DNA from: Epiperipatus broadwayi
Lineage: Eukaryota > Onychophora > Udeonychophora > Euonychophora > Peripatidae
Assembly (NCBI GenBank): GCA_028023455.1
Contig: JAQFVV010000042.1
Location: 6,719,922 to 6,783,921, forward strand
Direction: 5' to 3'
DNA length: 64,000 bases
The notes beneath the pieces were generated by a model, which was not told where the DNA came from, made no database searches, and saw only the letters and a program-made list of their open reading frames with translations. This document shows, piece after piece, positions 1-11,695 of the stretch (position 1 is the stretch's first letter; every line of letters starts with the position of its first letter). The position numbers and the translations under genes are program-made.

Positions 1-884
1 ACAACATATTTATTAAAGTAAGAAGTACAAATAATAAAAAATATCAACATATACACGATGGTCATAGATGTATATATTGGGGTTTGGATGAGTATATCCT
101 TTAGATATATTTTCAACATAGTATTAAGTGTTAATTTAACCGTAACTAATTTTCTTATTGTCCACTGGTAGAGGTAGAATTATACTATAGTTTTGTCAAT
201 ATTTAACAGATGAGTCAAATTCATCTACCTTATAGCTTAAAAATTATATAAATAATTGAACATGTCAGCTAAAGAGCAGTTCAATTATTTAAAATAGAAT
301 TAGTGATAATAACAATCAACCTTTACACTTTCAACAATCTCACCTTGAAGTCAAAGCAACCTCCATGAACAACTAATGATGGTACTACTTTTATCTATGG
401 ATTGATACGTTTATATAAACACTAAAACTTAGAACTTGATGATTTTATTGTTTTAGTAAAAATATATACATACATAAATTTAAATGTCTTTCAGTTTTAT
501 AATTTCAGTGCAGACATGATTAGAAAATAATGAAAAATCCACAAATATATACCACATAAACACACAATTTTACAAATATCTAAATGCCCATTTTAATATA
601 TTTCTAAATTTAAATATATATTTCTTACTGCTAATCAATTGTTTAAATAAATACATATTAGGTGCCTTTATGTGTTAATTAAAAAATTGGTTTCATAACT
701 TTAATTGGTCTATTTTTTTTCTTGCCTTTGAAAGTTCACTAAGGCTTTCCAAATTCAGTAGTTTTCCCTTACATAGTGTAACAGGGCCAGGTTTAAACCC
801 TGTTCCAAGAAGCATATATAGATATCTTTTAATGTATATATTAAATATATATGAATTAACCAAAACAATCTTAAGGGGGGATCT
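1..884. other. No gene recognised
   Basis: This AT-rich stretch precedes the LTR element. Apart from microsatellite-like AT runs and a small palindromic GGTTTAAACC near 790, I see no coding or RNA signal. If YARS2 continues, its last exons would lie here or further left. Confidence 0.5.
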
Positions 885-2349
885 TGTGCTCAATATTTAA
901 ATATATATATATATAGCATGTAAAATAATATGCTAGAAAAATATATATATTTAACATATAAACTTTATTGTATATAATTTTGTTTTAAGATGATAAGAAA
1001 ATGTAGAACAAAACAGCTTTTGTTTTTGTATATGGAATGCTGTTAATGTAAATCCTGTTTAAAGTTATGTTTTTTAAATTGTTTTAACAAAATTATAAAT
1101 CTGATAAAAACATACTAAAAGCTTTTTTTTTGTAAAAGAAAAAACTAAAGATAAAGGAATGTGGATCTACAATCATAATGTTCAAGATAGGACATTGAGT
1201 AGGATAAAGTTTAAAATGTAGAATGTTTAGAAGAATGATGGGAATTAAGGTCTGAGGACAAAAGAAAGCTTTGAAAAAAATACAAAAAAGAATATAAATA
1301 GCCAAATGAGAATAGAGTGAAGTTTTTTGCTGCTGATTGGTATTAAATATAACTTTATGATGTTATTGTAAGTGCCATCAATTTTTTGACCTACAAGATT
1401 GCAAGAAAAATGTTAGCTGAAATGAGTATGTTGGGGTGAAATCATAGAAATGCTGGGTTTTCACTCCCATGACCCACAAAGTAAATCAAAGCTGCTCTAT
1501 AGTCCCATGATGGCTCAAGCTACAGGAATATGCTCCATACATCTTTGCCATCTCAACCATTTGGACACACTATTTCCTTAGATATTTATAGACTTTCTTG
1601 ATGGACCCTGACTTATTAAGCAAGCTTACTTTATTCATGAATAGACAATCTAACTTCCCTGGGAATCAAAAGGTAACAACCTATTTTTATTTCCAATATA
1701 GATGTGTGCATTTTATTAATCTCACAGCATAACTTGTAATTAGTTCTGTTAAATTTTATATGTATAAGTGTAAAAAGGGAATATAATTAATAATTTGATC
1801 TGTTAAAAATATATATTTATATGTTTATTCCCAGTAAAAGATTGAGCACTATTATTTTTGTCATCTGAGTTATCAGTTAATTTAAATGTTTTATGTATTA
1901 AAACAATTTTATGCATACTGCCCCAAAGTAACATATCTCTGTCAGTCTCGATTATCTGCCCTCAATGGGCTAGCTAGTGGCAGAGTATTATTATTCTCAT
2001 AAAATCATGGTAATATAATTCTTATGCACACATAAGATTGGCACATGGAGTTAGAAAAGGCAGACATCCATATATTGCTTGAGAAAAATATTAATTATTG
2101 GATAATAAAAACTAAGGCCAAGTATTCATGTATATATAGAATGTTTGTTATTTTGTCTTTTATTGTTGGGAGATTAAGCTTTAAAATAACTTGTCTCCAG
2201 ACTATGGCTGCTACAAGTTCATCTCGGCAAAGCTAATGTTTCATTCATATATTAACTGTTAATACCATTTAATATATATTAGAATTGTTTAAATAAAGAT
2301 AGTGTAAGTTGAACTTAGTAAAAAAATATAAAAGGTAGAACCTGTTACA
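885..2349 (+). mobile_element. 5' LTR of an LTR retrotransposon
   Basis: This is the left copy of a near-identical 1.45 kb direct repeat whose partner is 3108-4549. It starts TGTGCTCAAT and ends CTGTTACA. It contains a TATA-like TATAAATAGCC near 1292 and an AATAAA near 2292, which would be the promoter and polyadenylation signals. No clear target-site duplication was found: five bases before this LTR (gatct) differ from those after the other (ctaat). The copies differ by many small changes, so the insertion is old. Confidence 0.85.
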
Positions 2350-2350
2350 A

Positions 2351-2369
2351 TGGTGCCCAACATGGGGCT
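2351..2369 (+). other. Primer binding site, tRNA-Lys type
   Basis: TGGTGCCCAACATGGGG begins one base after the 5' LTR. It matches the tRNA-Lys-type primer site TGGCGCCCAACGTGGGG with two C-to-T or G-to-A changes, both of the kind expected from CpG decay. It fixes the LTR border and orientation. Confidence 0.85.
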
Positions 2370-3107
2370 TTGAAGAGTTGAGTGTTTAGGGCAGAGAATA
2401 ATTAGAATTAAGAAATATTATAGAAGTATATTTTTTTGTTTTTTCATCTTAAGAAATCAGTATAATAGGGTGAATTTTAGGGAGAAATGAGCATTTTCCA
2501 TCTATGGGGAAACCTCAAATTCTTCTATCAGATCATAGTATGGCATTTGTATCTGAAGAATGGCAGAGATGGATCCAAGGATTAGGTGTCAAATACATAT
2601 TAATATCCATTCACAACCCACAATCTAACCCTTGTGAATGGGTAATGTGCAAATTGGGGTGAGACATTTAGAACCTACATTCTGACAAATTGGGTCAAGC
2701 AAGTTCCAAATATAGTCAATTAAATTAATTGGTCTATTAACAAATTGACTGGGTTTTTATCTGGGTGATTGATCAAGGCTATCTTACCAGGAATGAAAGA
2801 GCCTCCCATAGATCCTGAAATTGATATGACTCAGGCATATCACTCTTCTCAAAGAGTCAAAAAGAAAACAAAGACCAGTAGGATCCCTACCTAAGTTTAA
2901 GATAGAGGACCGAGTAATGATAGACGCCATATGTTAGTGACCCCAGAAAGTTTGTCAAGTTTTGTAGTCTGTTTGCTATTATGAAATGCCATGGAAATAA
3001 TGCAGGTCCCTCAAGCCTGTGCCACCATGCAAAGAATTTATTGAAAAAATTTTTGTTACTTAAGTTTGAATCAATACTGTTTGAAGGCTTTTGAACAAGG
3101 AGAATCT
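2370..3107 (+). pseudogene. Deleted retrotransposon interior with integrase remnant
   Basis: Only about 740 bp remain between the LTRs, so gag, protease and reverse transcriptase are gone. Near 2500-2640 the plus strand reads, with changes, GKPQILLSDHSMAFVSEEWQ then GVKYILISIHNPQSNPCEW. This is the integrase core pattern (SDHG..F..., then hPQSNP.E) of Ty3/Gypsy-like elements. A weaker C-terminal part follows to about 2900. A purine-rich tract (AACAAGGAGAA, about 3094-3104) precedes the 3' LTR and fits a polypurine tract. Stops and frameshifts make it non-coding now. Confidence 0.8.
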
Positions 3108-4549
3108 TGTGCTCAATTCATTTTAATGGAGTATGTGCATGTATGTATTTTAAAATATATATATAGAATGTAAAATAAGATGCTAGAAAAAAAATATATA
3201 TATATAATGTATAAACTTTATTGTATCTAATTTTGTTTTAAGAAGATAATAAAATGTAGAACAAAACAGTTTTTGTTCTTATATATGGAATGCTGTTAAT
3301 GTAAATCCTGTTTAAAGTTATGTTCTTTAAAATGACAAAGGGATGTGAATCTAAAATTGTAATGGACTGAGGAAATCAAGTAGAATAAAGTTTAAAATGT
3401 AGAACTTTTGGAAGAATGATGGGAATTAAGGCCTGAGGACAAAAGGAAGCTTTGAGAAAAATACAAAAAAGGATATAAATAGCCAAACAAAAATAAAGTG
3501 CAGTTTATTTACTGCTGATTGGTATTAAATAGAACTTTATGCTGTTATTGTAAGTGCCATCAATGAGATTGCAAGAAAAATATATATATTAGCCGACATG
3601 AGTATGTTGGAATAAAACCAGATGTGTTGAGATTTCACCCCCACGAAGTAAATCAAAACTGCTCCATAGTCCCGTGATGGTTCAAACTTCAGGAATCCGT
3701 TCCATACACCTTCACCATGTCAATCATTTGCACATGCTATCATTTCCTCAGATATTATAAACAGACTTTCTTGATGGACTCTTTATGGCTCCCGACTTAC
3801 TATGTAAGCTTACTTTATTCATGAATACGAACAATCTAACTTCCCCGGGAATCAAAAGGTAACAACCTATTTTTATTTCAAATGGAGACATGCACATCTT
3901 ATTAATCTCACAGCATAACTTGTAATTAGTTCTGTTAAATTTTATATATATAAGTGTAAAGAGAGAATGTTTAATTTGCATAATTAATAATAATTGAGCA
4001 CTATTATTTTTTTCTTTTATCTATTTTTGTCATCTCAGAGTTATCAGTTTAAATGTGCATATTAAATTTACATATTAAAACAATTTTATGAGTACTGCCC
4101 CAAAGTAACACATCTCTGTCAGTATCAGGACTACCCACTCTCGGTGAGCTAGCTAGTAACTACATATTAAATAATACAGTATTATTATTCTCATAAAATC
4201 CCGATAATTCTTATGCACCCATAAGATTGGCGCGAGGAGTCAGAAAACACCAACGTCCATAAATATATTACTTGGGAAAAATATTAATGGTTAATAGAAA
4301 CTAAGGCAGAGTATTCACCTATATATAGAATGATGTTTGTTATTTTGTCTTTTCTTATTGTTGGAGATTAAGCTTTAAAATAACTTGTCTCCAGGCTATG
4401 GCTGCTACAAATCCATCTCAGCAAAGCTAATGTTTCATTTGTATATTAACTGTTAATACCGTTTAATAATGTCATATTAAGATTGGTTGAATAAAGATGG
4501 TGTAAGTTGAATTTAGTAAAAAATATACAAAAGGGTAGAACCTGTTACA
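3108..4549 (+). mobile_element. 3' LTR of the same LTR retrotransposon
   Basis: This is the direct-repeat partner of 885-2349, from TGTGCTCAAT to CTGTTACA. It retains TATAAATAGCC near 3475 and AATAAA near 4490. Small insertions, deletions and substitutions separate it from the 5' copy. Confidence 0.85.
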
Positions 4550-7545
4550 CTAATCATCTTTGATTTAAATGTTTTATCAACTTGCTACTTAAAGTTTGCT
4601 TAATAGGTATAAATCTTACTTATTGCAACAAATACTTAGGATGTAAGACAAGTTATCTCTAAATCAACTCATTTGTTGATTTGGAAAGTAGCAGGCTAAC
4701 TCCATTATAGATTTTGTGAGTTCTTCTTTTCTAATTACACGATTGAAATATGAACTGTAGTTGCCCTTAGCCAGATATCTTATAGCTAGAAGTGCTTCTT
4801 ATCACTGTAAGGAGGATATACTGACAAATACTTTCCTCTCTATTAGTTAGTTTTCTTGATATTTAGTATTCAGAATTAACTGTGAGAAATAGCGTACAAA
4901 CATTGCTGAAATTTTGCTTTATCCATCTTAGTTTAATAGATGATTCAAGTTGAAGGCTCTCGTCTGATGACTAGTTACTAAGGTATATTCCGATCTAAAT
5001 TCAATTGTTATATTCAATTTTCTGTTCTCTCTTTTATAGCTTCTTTGAACTTTTGACTCTCCTATTCAGCAAAAAACATTTTCTGAAATTCAGAAATTAA
5101 TCTGGCCATTTGAGTAGGATCTTTATTAAAAAATATCCGGATCCTTTTTTTAAATCTACTTTTACTTACTTATTGGCTTTAAAAAAAGCAACTAATTTAT
5201 AAAATATTTTGCAATTTAAACTCCTACACAAATTTAAAATATATACATGTAAATATTAAAATTTTGATTATCTTCAACAATTTTCTTTGACAATAATCAG
5301 TAATTAAAACTTTCTGACTAAACTTCCTTTTATGTATGTTTTTAAACCAATGGATCCATAGCTAGCAATAAAGAATGTATTTCTAGCTAAGCAGCTTTTA
5401 TAAACACACAATACAAAATAATTAATATAATAAAAATATTTCCAGCCTTGAACAATTCTGGAAATTGCTCATTAACTCTCTTTTCAACAGAATGAAGATG
5501 CTTTGAATATTAAATGCTTTTAGGAATACATAATTATTTATTTATTCTAGTTTGTTTGTTTTTTTAATTTTCATGATTGTGTTGATAAAAAATTAAAATC
5601 TTTATTTATATTATTTTAAACCCTGCTTGTTTTTATGTTCAATTAAATAAAACTCTCTATTGGCATTGCGATTCAATTTGTGGTTATCATTATATATGCT
5701 TAAAATAATAATCCAAAATCAAATAGTATTCACATTAATGTAGAAAAATATTTTATAAAAATATATTTAAAAATACATTGTGCTTATGTATATTACGAAC
5801 ATAAATTATAAGCAATATCGTAAATGTTCGATAAGTCATTAGTCTCATTTTTCTTTCTATTAATTGGTTCCTTCATTTCGGATAAGGTTCATTATAAAAA
5901 ACAAATTCAGCCTGATTATTGTTGAAAAATATGTCATTTAAATTTTTGTTATAATCAATAAATTCAATCTTTAAAAATCTCAAGAGGTGGAAAAATCATT
6001 TTAATTGATTTTGTGACCAACAAATCTTAAGATGAAAATGTTGCAGACCATATTTTTGATAAAATTAAGTTTTCTTTTTTTTATATAATTATGAACCAAA
6101 TAATATTATTGCATACTATAAGAGTATATGTAATTATACGTATACCATTTTCTTGTAAATATCCTGTTGTGGGACAGTTATCACATATGTTTGCCATGTT
6201 CATTTCCTGAGGTTTGAATCTGAGCCAAGTAAATCTAGAATTATTTTTAGTTTCTAAATAGACTTTTTATCTTTTAGTCAAGAATCTATAGATATTAACT
6301 TACAAATCAATTTTGAATAGCTAATTAAATTGGCTGTCTTAGCCTTTGTTATGTTTATTATAAAAAATAAACGATCTTCTAGATACATATTCATTGACCA
6401 TTTGATTATTGATCTATAATAAAACAAACTTATATCGACTAATTTTGTATGGCCAAATTCAATATTTTTTCCATTTTATTAAAAAAATAAACTTCATTAT
6501 CCTTTATCATATTAAAACATATTGACAATAAGCTTTTTAGAGAGTGAATTTATTGATTAAGATAACAAAAACATAAATGATAAATACTTGTCACCTTTTC
6601 AGCTAACTTTGTCCAAAATAAAGAAAGGCAACAATGACCATTGTGATAATCATGAAAACAAAGCTCTGATGGATTACCTTAATGGTATGTTATTTATTCA
6701 TCAATATAACAATATACTGTTTGCTTAAAAAATGATTACCTGCTAGATGTTGTTTTATATATATATATAAAATGTGTGAATGTGATATTAAATATTAACA
6801 CTTATCATATATTGCTGGCATGACTGCAATCAAATTTTGTTTCTAGTGGAAACAATAAAGAAGTACTTTATATGTATCATAAAAATCAAATATAATTAAT
6901 AAGTAGTTTTTAATATAGAGAATCAGTAAAAGATAAAATAAGAAAAAGTCATTATCTATGATCAACTTCAATGGCTGAAATAAATGTCTGAAGTATTTTC
7001 CAAACTAAACAAATCTCTCAAATAAATTTTCTAATTTTTTAAAACGTGCGCATATTGTATTTGCTTCATCTTTATATATTTTAAATCCAAAACAAATAGA
7101 TTACTTTAAGATGATGCCCAAATTTTTTAGGCATTGTTTGCTCCTCAGTTGCATAAAAACGTTCCTCATTCTCAAAAAAAAAACTCGAAACAATAGCAGT
7201 AATTATTGAAATTTATATCTTCTTCAGTTAAATATCAAAATAAACCAGATTTTCCGAATTCCAATCTTAGATCCATTCTAGTTATCATGAATGAGCAAAT
7301 GATGCATTTAGAAAAATTGACATTCACTCTCATTTTAAATGTCTCCCGAGTTTAATACTATTCATTTTAGAAATCATTGAGTTCTCTGCTTTACCACAAA
7401 TTAAAATTATTTAGTAACAATAGTAAGACCAAGAAATAATAACATTTGCTAAGTCATACATCTACATTTAACCATGATTTATTTTAGTGCATCTCAATTT
7501 TAGAATTACATTATAAAACTTAACAAATCCTTTGTTACTTATGAA
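4550..7545. other. Intergenic or intronic DNA, no confident feature
   Basis: Only weak signals are seen. A minus-strand peptide-like stretch near 5040-5125 (MARLISEFQKMFFAE, then a stop) has no recognised family. A possible short exon or hydrophobic tail near 6603-6684 is discussed as a finding. Confidence 0.5.
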
Positions 7546-7547
7546 TA

Positions 7548-8984
7548 CACCTTTACCCCGCTTAGCAATTGGCTATTTAGCGATATTTCACAATAGTGAT
7601 CATCATCAATTTGTACCCACTACTTTGATTTACAATCGATTTTTCATTATAACGATTGGGAAAAAATAAAAAATTTTGGCAGCCATCTTGAATTTTGCGT
7701 CACTGATGACGTCAGAGAATAGGTATTTTAAATTCATTTTACCCAAAAGCAAAAATATATTATTATAATACATATATAGGTAATGACTTTGCTGTAATTG
7801 TATACACATACAATATTTTATTAATAAAACACAATGTTAGTGCTGCATTCAGTATTTTGAATATAGAACATATAAACTTAAATATCCATAATTATTGAAT
7901 CTATAATACTGTATACTGTACATATAAGTGTTGAATGTCTTTAGAAAAATTAAAGTTTATTTAAATATAATGTACAGTACTTGAATTATTTAAATAAAGT
8001 TTAATTTTTCTAAAGACATTTAACACTTATATTAAATGATGAAATAGTTCAATATATAAATACGGTACAGGACAACTAAAATACCATCATCACAAACTTT
8101 CAGGAAAACACTAAATATGAATATTAAACTGTGTGTGTGTTTTTTTTAACTACGATATATTATTTTTAGAACACCTGGATAATTATGTAAAAATAATTCA
8201 AAAGAAAAACATTTTAAAATGCAAATGTCGAATTAGAAAAGTTTAAAAAGAAAAACAGATTGTATTTAAAATAAATGTTAATGAATTTTTTTCTACACGA
8301 ACGGGGGGGAGGGCATTATTACATTACTAAAAAATATAGTACTCTATTTATCAAGATTCCAACAATCGACTTATAGCAAATATAAAATAAAATAAAAATA
8401 AACTTTTAAAATAAGTTGAATTTTTTTTTTTAAAGTTGAATGATTTATGATACACATTAAGCGTTTTGTTATTCTGGTATACAGTAATAAGTCTTTATGT
8501 TCAATTAAATAATTTATAATTAAACATTGTTTTTTAATTTGAATAATTTCACATAAGTAATAAACATAAATGTACAGTAATATGTACTGTAATACAAATT
8601 TTAAAAAATTCACTTCAGTATGGATTTTTTTTTCATTACGATGAAAAACTTCTGCGGAAGAATATAAAAACTCTTAAATTCAAATTTAGTTTCACTTTCT
8701 CTTTCTTTTTGCTGTACTGTACTTTTTAAACAGTGAAAATATGCATTTTTTTCCCTAGTGATATAAAATTTTTCTTTTTAGATACCGTATTTAGTCATCA
8801 TTGTCATGAAAAAAATCAAGAAAATCTTTGAGCTTGGAAATCAATGTGGATATTTTCTGTCGACTGGAACCGACCAATTTTTTTCCCATAGACCTCCATT
8901 ATAAATACGCATTATGTATACGATATTCTTGCTTAATGATGAGTTTTGGAGGACCAATTGCCATCGCTAAGCGGGGTAAAGGTA
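7548..8984. mobile_element. Terminal-inverted-repeat DNA element, non-autonomous
   Basis: The two ends are inverted copies: the left starts CACCTTTACCCCGCTTAGC and the reverse complement of the right starts TACCTTTACCCCGCTTAGC. A TA dinucleotide sits directly outside each end, compatible with a TA target duplication as in the Tc1/mariner group. The interior has no transposase; it is AT-rich and includes a second fold-back at 7924-8036. The superfamily is not determined. Confidence 0.65.
7924..8036. repeat. Fold-back repeat inside the TIR element
   Basis: Arms of about 43 bp around ATAAGTGTTGAATGTCTTTA and its reverse complement face each other across a loop of about 20 bp. A single related arm occurs at about 57620-57690 (TTTTTCTAAAGACATTCAA), so this is a dispersed family. 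Confidence 0.7.
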
Positions 8985-9069
8985 TACAAATATTTATCCT
9001 TCAATTAATATACTCTTTGATTTTTGTATTCTGAGTCTACATAAATCATTAGACATTCAGTACTCATAA

Positions 9070-9175
9070 GATTTCATCTCTTACAAAGATTTGATTTCCT
9101 TATCTCATCCATCCACCTCACACATGATCTATTTGGGATCTAGTTTAAGACTTCAAATGTTCATCAATTTATCAT
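9070..9175 (-). pseudogene. RTE-like LINE 3' fragment
   Basis: Read on the minus strand with frameshifts, this gives LN.IPNRSCVRWMDEIRK. It matches the C-terminal RTE reverse transcriptase tail seen better preserved at 59220-59320 (LNWIPRDCKRP, VRWMDEIRK). It is a short, decayed copy of the same LINE family. Confidence 0.6.
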
Positions 9176-10500
9176 TAACTTTTTTTTAAAACTTTTCTTT
9201 ATAAAAAGTCAAATTACATATTTTAATTTAATTTTTTTTTTTTTTTTTTAAAAAAAGTGATTTTCTTTTTTTTTCACTTTATAAAAAAATAAAATTTTCT
9301 ATTAAAAAAAAAAACTTTTCCAGGATAGAATTCCACAAAATATCAACTTGTATTAATTTTTTTAAAAAAAAAAAAATCCTGCAACAGTACTTAAAATAAT
9401 ATAAAACTTTTATTAAAAAATTGTGAATAAATATTTATTTATAATAATATATATATGTTTTTTCAACTAAATATTTACACAACAAATTGCTTCTTTTCCT
9501 CTTTTTCAGATAAATGTATTGATTTTGCATCATCTGTAAAAAAAAAGAATATATATATATGTAAAAAATCAAATAAATTATCTAATAATGGTATACATGA
9601 TTATGGTAACATAAGGAAATTATATAATACAAAAACAAACAAATAAAATATCGTCTTTATATTTTGAATGAGATACTATTAATATTCATTCCAAAAAAGA
9701 TGTGTGTGTACATGTATATATATATATGAGTAAATGTTCTTTAATATATTCTCAGATGAAGAAATGTTTATGATTGCTGTTATGGTTAAACATAGTATTT
9801 AAATTGCTTCTTGTTTCATTAACATCTCAGTTACTTTCTTCCAGGACTGAAATCAGAAAATTTCATGTAATATCTTATTATTCATAAAAATATTTGTTAA
9901 CATATATACATACACAGTCTTTAGCGTGATCCAATATCTCAAAAAATCAATAGATAATTCTTATATAAGATGAATAAATATATAATAATGTACTTTGTAT
10001 ATAATTACTATGGATATAATTACACGAAAATAAAATTTCACAATTTATGCTTTCATTCAGAATTATCAAAAAAAAAATAAACATTTAATTAAATTAAAAA
10101 TTACAATATTATGAATTATAAACTATGCCAATACAACTAGTTTCAAGGGAACCATATCCTTAAACATCATTAACCATAAATCAAAAAAGAGTTGTATTTT
10201 TATTTATATTGAGATTTTAGTTGCTTTATTTTAAAATATGTTAAATTAAAAAGACAAAAAAAAAAAAACCCACCCACTTATCAAACATGACATTTTTTAT
10301 ACTCAATAATTACAAATTCTGAACAGACAGGAATTATAATCAATTTGTTTTATATATATAAAAATTTTATCATTATACACCCATATATACATATATCAGC
10401 AAAAATGAAAATAAAAAAAGTCCATTATGCTGTTTTTTTAAAATAGAAACTATAAAAAATAATAAAAATATCATACATAACAGCTATTATAATATATATT
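9176..10500. other. No gene recognised; low-complexity A/T runs
   Basis: Long A and T homopolymer runs occupy 9230-9380, with TA microsatellites at 9447-9460 and 9716-9728. I see no coding similarity. Confidence 0.5.
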
Positions 10501-10587
10501 AATAATTAGTAGGGACTTAAACTAAAGACTTTCAAGTGCTCCACAACTATCCATTCTATCTTACACATACAAGTGAAAATGATAAAT

Positions 10588-10641
10588 GATCTCTAATATA
10601 CATATCTTGTGCTGAACCAGCACTCATCAATGGTCCAGATC
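10588..10641 (-). ncRNA. Decayed hammerhead copy (family 2, unit A)
   Basis: On the minus strand the same layout is seen: GAUCU-GGA-CCA.., UUGAUGA, GUGCU/AGCAC with loop GGUUC, then AAGA and UAUGUAUA. Stem II pairs fully and differs from unit C by A-U to G-C at its first pair. The core has lost C3 (now U) and GAAA (now AAGA), so it should be inactive. Confidence 0.6.
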
Positions 10642-11064
10642 ACCATCTCCCACACATATATGAAATCAGAGCTCAGTTTATATTAAGATAGCAAATTTTC
10701 AAACTTTAATGGACAAGCTTCAAACTTCTCCACCCTTCAACTCTTCAGCCATTCCATATCATTGAAAATTCGAGAAGGAACGCTCAAAGCCCTTGTTAAT
10801 GCCAATATTATTGTCATACCCATGTTGTCTTTAGGTTACTCTGACCCCTCACATATAGGACCTTAATATATCCATCTAAATATACAGAAGAGGGATGGGC
10901 AGAATATAATGTGAATATATAATATCTAAATACACATATATTGTCTATACTAAACTTAATGTAATTAGAAGGAACTTAAACTCAGACCTTCGAGTTCTCT
11001 ACAACTATCCACTTTATTCTATACAACCGATACACATGACCGCATACATATGAAAAAGATAAAT

Positions 11065-11119
11065 GATCTCCAATATATGTATTTTGTGCTGAACCAGAAC
11101 TTATCACTTGGTCCAGATC
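11065..11119 (-). ncRNA. Decayed hammerhead copy (family 2, unit B)
   Basis: The minus-strand copy has stem I GAUCU-GGA-CCAA against UUGG-AGAUC intact. The core reads GUGAUAA and AAAA instead of CUGAUGA and GAAA, and stem II is GUUCU/AGCAC with a mismatch. It is a degenerate relative of 11321-11375. Confidence 0.6.
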
Positions 11120-11320
11120 ACCATCTTCCACACTTATATGCAAACAAAGCTCAGTTTATATTAAGATAGCAAATATTCAAACTTTAATGGACAAGCTTCA
11201 ATTTTCTCCCCTTCAACTCTTTGAAAATCTGATGGAATGCTTAAAATCGTTGTAGATGCCAATATTATTATCATACTCATGTTGACTGAACACTGATTAT
11301 ATATACGTGTGGGAGATCAT

Positions 11321-11375
11321 GATCTAGACTAACTGATGAATGCTGATTAAGCATGAAATACGTATATTGGAGATC
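11321..11375 (+). ncRNA. Type I hammerhead ribozyme, complete core (family 2)
   Basis: The 55 nt stretch folds as a hammerhead. Stem I is GAUCU and CUAA (11321-11325, 11329-11332) pairing with UUGG and AGAUC (11367-11375), with AGA bulged. Then come CUGAUGA (11333-11339), stem II AUGCU/AGCAU with loop GAUUA, GAAA (11355-11358), and a short stem III AU/AU with loop ACGU. The predicted cleavage is after A11366. All catalytic core positions match the consensus CUGANGA...GAAA...UH. The N10.1-N11.1 pair is A-U rather than the usual G-C. No activity is shown; the call is from pattern and pairing. Confidence 0.75.
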
Positions 11376-11499
11376 ATTTATTTTTTTCACATGTATGTGG
11401 TCATATGTATCGGTTGTGTAAAATAGCGAATAGTTGTAGGGAGTTTGATGTCCCTTCTAATTACATTAAGTTTAGTTTAGACAACATACATGCATTTAA

Positions 11500-11695
11500 A
11501 TATTACATATTAATAATTATATATAAAAAGGCTTTTTCAGCATATGATTTTATGGCCTTATCAAATGTTAGATATACTATTTTAATCATTAAACCTATTA
11601 TTATTAGGCTTAAAGGTTTAAATAGTATTTGATGAGGTCATAAAATCATGCATCCAAAAAGGTGTTTTTTATATATAATTATTAATAGCTGTTGT
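11500..11695. repeat. Fold-back repeat (MITE-like)
   Basis: The left arm starts near TTAATAATTATATATAAAAA and its reverse complement ends near 11690, with shared CATATGATTTTATGGCC in the arms. A related fold-back lies at 29700-29815. Confidence 0.65.

Larger units (their letters stand above)
10505..11490. repeat. Triplicated repeat (two direct units, one inverted) with hammerhead-type motifs
   Basis: Unit A (about 10505-10870) and unit B (about 10945-11280) are direct repeats sharing phrases such as CAAACTTTAATGGACAAGCT. Unit C (about 11279-11490) is an inverted copy of the first part of B, so B and C form a fold-back. Each unit carries a copy of the motif described at 11321-11375. The element class is unknown. 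Confidence 0.75.

Noticed and set aside
5040-5125. Minus-strand peptide KDPTQMARLISEFQKMFFAE as a YARS2 or other exon
   Set aside because: It is followed by a stop, has no clear splice borders, and does not match the expected YARS2 C-terminus.
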